Source: RYN-230 sp963837515
Lineage (GTDB): Bacteria; Actinomycetota; Actinomycetes; Streptosporangiales; Streptosporangiaceae
DNA: 64,000 nt
Assembly (NCBI GenBank): GCA_963837515.1
Contig: CAWINT010000011.1
Location: 62,001 to 126,000 of the forward strand
Reading direction: 5' to 3'
Positions within the stretch are counted from its first letter, which is position 1, and each line of letters begins with the position of its first letter. This document shows, one piece after another, positions 59,578 to 64,000 of this stretch. The notes under the pieces are model-generated. The model saw nothing but the letters and a program-made list of their open reading frames with translations. It was not told where the DNA came from and searched no databases. The position numbers and the translations under genes were made by a program.

Positions 59578-59728
59578 GGGCAGGACGGTACCGGCCGGCA
59601 CCGACAATGCCGGGTCGGCGGCCACCGACACTCCTGTGCCGCCCGCCGTGCACAAAGGTCCGGCACCGGCCGCATAAGCTGGCCAGGGAGCTCGGTTGCC
59701 ACCGGGCCGAGTGGTTGCGGAAGGAGCC

Positions 59729-60703
59729 ATGGTGAGCCATCCGGTTCCGGTGCCGCGGCGCCAGGTGGCGCTGTCCAGCGCGTCCGTCTACCCGGACCGT
59801 ACGCCGGACGCGTTCGAGGTCGCCGCCCGTCTCGGGTACGACGGGGTCGAGGTGATGGTCACCCCCGATGCGGTCAGCCAGGACGTGGACGTGCTCCGGC
59901 GGCTGGCCGACTATCACGGCATCCCGGTGCTGGCCGTGCACGCGCCGTGCCTGCTGATCACCCAGCGGGTCTGGGGCTGGGACCCGTGGGGCAAGCTCAC
60001 CCGGGCCAAGGACCTGGCCGAGCAGCTCGGGGCGCGGGTGGTGGTCGTGCACCCGCCGTTCCGCTGGCAGCGGGACTACGCCCGCGACTTCGGCACCGGG
60101 CTGGCCCGGATGCAGAACGAGACCGACGTGATCTTCGCGGTGGAGAACATGTTCCCGATCCGCGCCCGGGGCGCCGAGGTCGCGCCCTACGCGCCGACCT
60201 GGAACCCGGTTCACATGGATTACCCGCACATCACGCTCGACCTGTCGCATACCGCCGTATCCGGCTCCGACGCCCTCGCCATGAGCGCCGAGCTGGGCAG
60301 CCGGCTGGCGCACGTGCACCTGGCCGACGGGACCGGGATGGCTTACCGGGACGAGCACCTCGTGCCGGGCCGGGGCACCCAGCCCTGCGCGCCACTGCTG
60401 CACAAGCTGGTCGCCGACGACTACCCGGGCATCGTGGTCCTCGAGGTGAAGACGTTTCGCGCCGCCACCCCGGAGGCCCGGCTGGCTGATCTGGCCGAAG
60501 CGCTGCAGTTTACCCGGGACCACCTGTCGAGGCCCGCGACGCTGGAGGAGCCCGCTGGCCCGGGTCCGGCCGGGGCCACGACCGCTGAACCCGCGCCTGC
60601 CGGGCCCGCGCCCGCCGGGCCCGCGCCGACCGCTCTCGGTGGGGCCAACGGCACCGCGCCGGACGCGGCGCACGTGCCGTCCCGTCCGGCGCTGTCCTCC
60701 TGA
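59729..60703 (+). CDS. sugar phosphate isomerase/epimerase-family TIM barrel
   Basis: A 324-residue AP-endonuclease-2-like TIM barrel: LGYDGVEVMVTP, VVVHPPFRWQ, FAVENMFPI, LDLSHTAVSG and HLADGTG contain the expected metal His, Glu and Asp residues. Members include xylose isomerase-like epimerases; the substrate is unknown. ATG at 59729 follows AAGGAG. The tail after DHLSRP is Pro/Ala-rich. Divergent from radA. Confidence 0.87.
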   Translation: MVSHPVPVPRRQVALSSASVYPDRTPDAFEVAARLGYDGVEVMVTPDAVSQDVDVLRRLADYHGIPVLAVHAPCLLITQRVWGWDPWGKLTRAKDLAEQLGARVVVVHPPFRWQRDYARDFGTGLARMQNETDVIFAVENMFPIRARGAEVAPYAPTWNPVHMDYPHITLDLSHTAVSGSDALAMSAELGSRLAHVHLADGTGMAYRDEHLVPGRGTQPCAPLLHKLVADDYPGIVVLEVKTFRAATPEARLADLAEALQFTRDHLSRPATLEEPAGPGPAGATTAEPAPAGPAPAGPAPTALGGANGTAPDAAHVPSRPALSS

Positions 60704-60763
60704 CCCGCCCGGCCCCGGCCGCCGGCTGGACGCGGCCACCCGGAAGGATGCAAGCTGCCCGTC

Positions 60764-61648
60764 ATGACATCGACTAGCCCGGCCGCGGCCCAGCCCGGCG
60801 CCGCGCCGTCGGCCGGCCCTGGCCCGGCGACGCTGATCACTGTTGCGCCCACCGGCGCCGAGTCGGACAAGGCCCGCGTCCCGGCCCTGCCGGTCACGCT
60901 GGACGAGCTGGTCGCCACCGCGGTCGAATGCCAGACGGCCGGGGCCGCCGTGATCCACGTGCACATCCGCGACGAGGCGGCCCGCCCGACCCTGGACCTG
61001 GGCCGGCTCAAGGAGACCGTGCGGGCGCTGCGCGAGCGCACCGACCTGATCGTCCAGCTGTCCACCGGCGGCGCGGTCACCGACAGCTTCGATGACCGCC
61101 TCGCGGTGCTGGACGCGGGCCCGGACGCGTGCTCGCTGACCTGCGGCACGGTGAACTTTGGCGACGAGGTGTTCGCCAACCCGTGGCCGTTCATCCGCGA
61201 GCTGTACGCACGGACCCAGGCGGCCGGGGTGGTGCCCGAATTCGAGCTGTTCGACCTCGGCCAGGTGGCCACGCTGCACCGGCTGCTGGCTGAGCTCGGC
61301 CCGCCGCACGGCGGCCACGTGCACTGTGACCTGGTCATGGGAGTGCCCGGCGGGATGCCCGGCACGGTCGCGGCGCTGGCCGCCGCGGTCGCCGCGCTGC
61401 CGGCCGGGGCGAGCTGGTCGGCCACCGGGATCGGCCGGAGCAGCCTGCCGGTGCTGTTCGGCGCGCTCGGGGCGGGCGGCCACCTGCGGGTGGGCATGGA
61501 AGACACCACGTCGTTCGCCCGGGGACGGCTGGTCACCGGCAACGCTGAGCTCGTTGAGCGGGCGGCGGTCCTGGCCACCTGGGCGCAGCGGCCGCCGATG
61601 ACGCCCGCCCAGGCGCGGGCGCTGCTGGGGGTGAGCGGCCGTTCCTGA
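60764..61648 (+). CDS. beta-keto acid cleavage enzyme (BKACE family)
   Basis: A 294-residue member of the 3-keto-5-aminohexanoate cleavage family (PF05853). VIHVHIRDEAARPTLD (zinc His pair), LIVQLSTGGAV, EFELFDLGQV and VGMEDTTSFARGRL are conserved. The reaction exchanges a beta-keto acid with acetyl-CoA; which acid is unknown. It follows the isomerase gene by 60 bases. Confidence 0.9.
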   Translation: MTSTSPAAAQPGAAPSAGPGPATLITVAPTGAESDKARVPALPVTLDELVATAVECQTAGAAVIHVHIRDEAARPTLDLGRLKETVRALRERTDLIVQLSTGGAVTDSFDDRLAVLDAGPDACSLTCGTVNFGDEVFANPWPFIRELYARTQAAGVVPEFELFDLGQVATLHRLLAELGPPHGGHVHCDLVMGVPGGMPGTVAALAAAVAALPAGASWSATGIGRSSLPVLFGALGAGGHLRVGMEDTTSFARGRLVTGNAELVERAAVLATWAQRPPMTPAQARALLGVSGRS

Positions 61649-61676
61649 GCTGACCACCCCAGCCACCGCGGCGCGG

Positions 61677-62651
61677 ATGACCGAGACCGCCGCGGCCCCG
61701 CCGGTGCTGGCCGAAGTCATCCGGTCCGGCCTCACCGAGTCCCGGCACCGTGCCTCCGTGGTCGTGCTGGGCCCGGGGGGGCAGGTGCTGCGCGCCGCTG
61801 GCCAGGTGACCGTGCCCTTCTTCCCGCGTTCGGTGAACAAGCCGATGCAGGCAGCGGCCATGCTCCGGGCCGGCCTGGACCTGGACGGCGCGCTGCTGGC
61901 GCTGGCCGCGGCCAGTCACTCCGGCGAGGAGTTCCACGTCGACGGCGTGCGGGAGATCCTCGCCCGGGCCGGCCTGACCGAGGACGACCTGCGGTGCCCG
62001 CCCTCGCTGCCGCTGGACGACCAGGCCGCCCGGGCCGTGCTGCACCAGGGCGGCGCGGCCAGCCGGCGGTACATGAACTGCTCCGGGAAGCACGCGGCCA
62101 TGCTGGCCACCTGCGTGCAGGCGGGCTGGCCGACGGCCAGCTACCTGGACCCGGACCACCCGCTGCAGCGCTCGGTCCGGGCTGCCGTGGCCGGACTGGC
62201 CGGGGAGCCGGTGACCGCCTCCGGAGTGGACGGCTGCGGGGCCCCGCTGTTCGCGCTGTCCCTGGCCGGCCTCGCCCGGGCGCTGCAGGCCATGGTCACC
62301 GCGCCGCCGCCGTCCCCCGAGCGCCAGGTCGCCGACGCCATGCGGGCCTATCCGGCCTGGACGTCCGGGAGCCGGCGCCCCGAACGGGCGCTGATGGCCG
62401 CCGTGCCCGGCCTGCTGCTCAAGTCCGGCGCGGAGGGCGTGGAAGGATTCGCGCTGGCCGACGGGCGGGCCGTCGCCTACAAGATCGAGGACGGCGGGGG
62501 CCGGCCCCGGCCCGCGCTGAGCGCCGCCCTGCTCCGCTGGCTGGACGCCGGCGGCCCGGAGGCCGCCCCGGTGCTGGCTGAGCTCGGCGAGGTGCCCGTC
62601 CTCGGCGGTGGCCGCCCCGTCGGCTCCGTCCGCGTCATCCTCCCCTGGTAG
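61677..62651 (+). CDS. asparaginase (type II-like, PF06089)
   Basis: A 324-residue asparaginase-family protein of the Rhizobium thermolabile type: RSVNKPMQAAAML, LALAAASHSGEEFH, MNCSGKHAAML and TASGVDGCGAPLFALSL. Paired Ser-Lys and Cys residues of that family are present. It probably hydrolyses L-asparagine. Same direction as BKACE, 28 bases downstream. Confidence 0.9.
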   Translation: MTETAAAPPVLAEVIRSGLTESRHRASVVVLGPGGQVLRAAGQVTVPFFPRSVNKPMQAAAMLRAGLDLDGALLALAAASHSGEEFHVDGVREILARAGLTEDDLRCPPSLPLDDQAARAVLHQGGAASRRYMNCSGKHAAMLATCVQAGWPTASYLDPDHPLQRSVRAAVAGLAGEPVTASGVDGCGAPLFALSLAGLARALQAMVTAPPPSPERQVADAMRAYPAWTSGSRRPERALMAAVPGLLLKSGAEGVEGFALADGRAVAYKIEDGGGRPRPALSAALLRWLDAGGPEAAPVLAELGEVPVLGGGRPVGSVRVILPW

Positions 62652-62718
62652 CTCCTGGTAGCTCCTGGCAGCCCTCCCCGGCCCAGGCCCGTGGCGCTTG
62701 CAGCCGCTAGCAGTACGT

Positions 62719-62730
62719 TTGCAATTGCAA
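62719..62730. promoter_or_regulatory. TTGCAATTGCAA palindrome upstream of the XRE regulator
   Basis: A perfect 12-bp palindrome, extended to 16 bases with one mismatch, 32 bases before the regulator start. It is the only AT-rich palindrome here and a natural autoregulatory operator. Confidence 0.55.
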
Positions 62731-62762
62731 GCGCGATTTGATTGACTGTGGTTGTGAGTCCT

Positions 62763-63383
62763 ATGCGAGTGAGTTCCATCGGTGAGTACATCAAGGAACA
62801 GCGCGAGCAGGCGAAGATCTCGCTGCGCCAGCTGGCCGCCGCGGCAGGCGTCTCCAACCCCTACCTCAGCCAGATCGAGCGTGGGCTGCGCCGGCCGAGC
62901 GCGGAGATCCTGCAGCAGATCGCCAAGGGCCTGCGGATCTCGGCCGAAGCACTGTACGTGCAGGCCGGGATCCTGGAGGACCGGCACGACGAGTCCGGTG
63001 TCCGGGTGGCGGTGCTCGCGGATCTTGAGCTCACCGAGCGGCAGAAGCAGGTGCTGCTGGAGATCTACGACTCCTTCCGCAAGGAAGCGGCGGCGCTCCG
63101 CGCCCAGCAGGCGGCCCCGGATGAGCCGGTCGCCGGCGCCGCCCCGGCCGGGGCGGCCCCGGCCGAACCCGTGGCTGCCCAGGTGTGGGCCACCGCCGCG
63201 GATGAGCCGGTAACTGGGGCCGGGGCCACGGCGGCGGCGGCCGGGCCGGCCGTGCCCCCAGTCCCGGAATCAGAGATCGATGATCCGCTCGCGGCCCCCC
63301 GGCCGCGTGGTGGCGAGGTACCGGGTGATCAGCCGCTGGCGCCCGGGACGTCGGGCCTGCCGACGGCAGGCCAGGAAGGATGA
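62763..63383 (+). CDS. XRE-family regulator (HbhA-operon type)
   Basis: A 206-residue protein with an N-terminal helix-turn-helix: SIGEYIKEQREQAKISLRQL, AGVSNPYLSQIERG and PSAEILQQIAKGL, then a helical part (LTERQKQVLLEIYDSFRKE) and a long Ala/Pro-rich disordered tail. It matches mycobacterial Rv0474, which precedes hbhA. ATG at 63763 equivalent position 62763 is chosen because the conserved MRVSSIGEYI begins there. ATGA overlap with the next gene. Confidence 0.88.
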   Translation: MRVSSIGEYIKEQREQAKISLRQLAAAAGVSNPYLSQIERGLRRPSAEILQQIAKGLRISAEALYVQAGILEDRHDESGVRVAVLADLELTERQKQVLLEIYDSFRKEAAALRAQQAAPDEPVAGAAPAGAAPAEPVAAQVWATAADEPVTGAGATAAAAGPAVPPVPESEIDDPLAAPRPRGGEVPGDQPLAPGTSGLPTAGQEG

Positions 63384-63679
63384 CTGAAATGAGCGAGATG
63401 AACAAGGCCATTACCGTCCGGACCGAGGCGGTCCGGAGTGAAGTGCGCAGGCTCACCACCAGCAAGCCGGTGGCGGCGGCCGCGGGCGCTGGGGCGCTGG
63501 CCTCGGCGGCGCTGCGCGAGCTGCCGGCCCGGATCGTGCGGCTGCGCACCGAGATGCCCGCGTACATGACGACCGCGCGGACCAGGGCACTGCAGGAGTA
63601 CGACAAGCTGGCCGTTACCGGCCAGCGCGTGCTGCGGGCCCGGTCTGGCGGCCCGGGCAGCGGGACCACGAAGGCCTGA
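63380..63679 (+). CDS. HbhA-like short helical protein
   Basis: A 99-residue protein: EAVRSEVRRLTTSKPVAAAAGAGA, then LPARIVRLRTEMPAY and a helical end with TARTRALQEYDKLAV, similar to the N-terminal half of mycobacterial HbhA but without its Lys/Pro/Ala-rich heparin-binding tail. Cotranslated with the XRE regulator. Probably membrane-associated; function unknown. Confidence 0.72.
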   Translation: MTEMSEMNKAITVRTEAVRSEVRRLTTSKPVAAAAGAGALASAALRELPARIVRLRTEMPAYMTTARTRALQEYDKLAVTGQRVLRARSGGPGSGTTKA

Positions 63680-63753
63680 CCGTCCATGCGGACGGCGTTG
63701 CCGCTGGTTGGGGCGGGGCAACCGGAGTTGTTCCGGTCCCCGCCCAAACCGGA

Positions 63754-63759
63754 TAGCCT
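63754..63759 (+). promoter_or_regulatory. TAGCCT -10 box, leaderless start of the DUF2516 gene
   Basis: TAGCCT is followed by six bases and the GTG at 63766. Confidence 0.55.
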
Positions 63760-63765
63760 GGCATC

Positions 63766-64000
63766 GTGCTGCTGAACGTGGGAGCGATGACCCCGCTCTA
63801 TTGGTTCCTCGAGATTCTGGCGATCGCCGCCCTCGTCGTCGAGGTGTGGGCTTTCGCCGACGCTGTGCGCCGGCCGTCGAAGGCATTCCTGGCGGCGGGC
63901 AAGCAGAACAAGCCGTTGTGGCTCATCATTCTGGGGCTCGCCGTGGTCCTGGGCCTGTACCTCGGGGTGCTGCAGGGCGGGATGAGCGCGCTGGGCATCT
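63766..64000 (+). CDS. DUF2516 membrane protein, partial at window end
   Basis: The first 78 residues of a small membrane protein: helix 1 LYWFLEILAIAALVVEVWAFADAV, the RRPSKAFLAAGKQNKPLW loop, and helix 2 LIILGLAVVLGLYLGV. This is the DUF2516 pattern of mycobacterial Rv0476, third gene of the same conserved cluster. It continues past the window end. Confidence 0.85.
   Translation, partial: MLLNVGAMTPLYWFLEILAIAALVVEVWAFADAVRRPSKAFLAAGKQNKPLWLIILGLAVVLGLYLGVLQGGMSALGI

Noticed and set aside
60704..62651. Biosynthetic gene cluster around the BKACE and asparaginase genes
   Set aside because: No scaffold synthase or tailoring set; these look like ordinary catabolic genes.

Overview
The window is very GC-rich with strong G/C bias at third codon positions, GTG starts and short or overlapping gene junctions. 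Its gene content (WhiB-type regulator, Lsr2, actinobacterial CRP, HPPK/DHNA/DHPS folate cluster beside ftsH, Zincin_2 protease, DisA, ClpC, PanC/CoaX/LysS) marks it as a chromosomal segment of a filamentous-type actinomycete. The neighbourhood order resembles Streptomyces and Streptosporangiales; the species cannot be fixed from the sequence alone.

Region by region. 1-8.9 kb is the accessory part: an ISAs1-like transposase, a secreted BNR/sialidase-like propeller protein, a decayed ABC exporter (frameshifted permeases and an ATPase reduced to its C-terminus), a PIN-domain gene, and the relic of an integrative conjugative element (relaxase tail fused by deletion to an integrase tail) abutting a tRNA-Pro(CGG) gene. 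8.9-13 kb holds a metallophosphoesterase, a YqeY protein, a membrane protein, a secreted I36-like protein and a lipoprotein; two of these are frameshifted. 13-23 kb is a conserved block: class A PBP, WblA, two ArsA-like ATPases, SPFH protein, DUF4177, RidA-like, Nudix, MBL hydrolase and Crp. 23-36 kb carries ppa, a PBP4-type carboxypeptidase, a zincin, tilS, hpt, ftsH, folE, a frameshifted LPG-synthase-like gene, folP-folB-folK and a DUF3180 protein. 36-45 kb carries a GntR regulator, a NuoD paralogue coupled to a MidA-type methyltransferase, a DUF2520 dehydrogenase-like protein, panC, coaX, lysS, an NlpC/P60 hydrolase behind a c-di-AMP riboswitch, and an N-acetylglutamate synthase. 45-60 kb carries an EndoQ-UvrD fusion, lsr2, clpC, mutY, disA, a PadR-controlled module and radA. 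60-64 kb carries a TIM-barrel isomerase, a BKACE enzyme, an asparaginase-like protein, and an XRE regulator/HbhA-like/DUF2516 cluster cut by the window end.

Functional links. The DNA-integrity genes (EndoQ-UvrD, mutY, disA, radA) lie within 15 kb, and the c-di-AMP made by DisA is the expected ligand of the riboswitch 9 kb away, upstream of a cell-wall hydrolase. Folate synthesis is one overlapping string. The MidA-like methyltransferase overlaps the start of a NuoD-like gene, the family pairing expected from the methylation of NDUFS2 by NDUFAF7 in mitochondria.

Two genome-wide habits show up: start codons placed 6-7 nt behind a TAnnnT box (leaderless transcripts), and many short tandem duplications, often in phase inside genes. 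At least five otherwise recognisable genes carry frameshifts near G/C runs, so either sequencing indels or real decay must be kept in mind.
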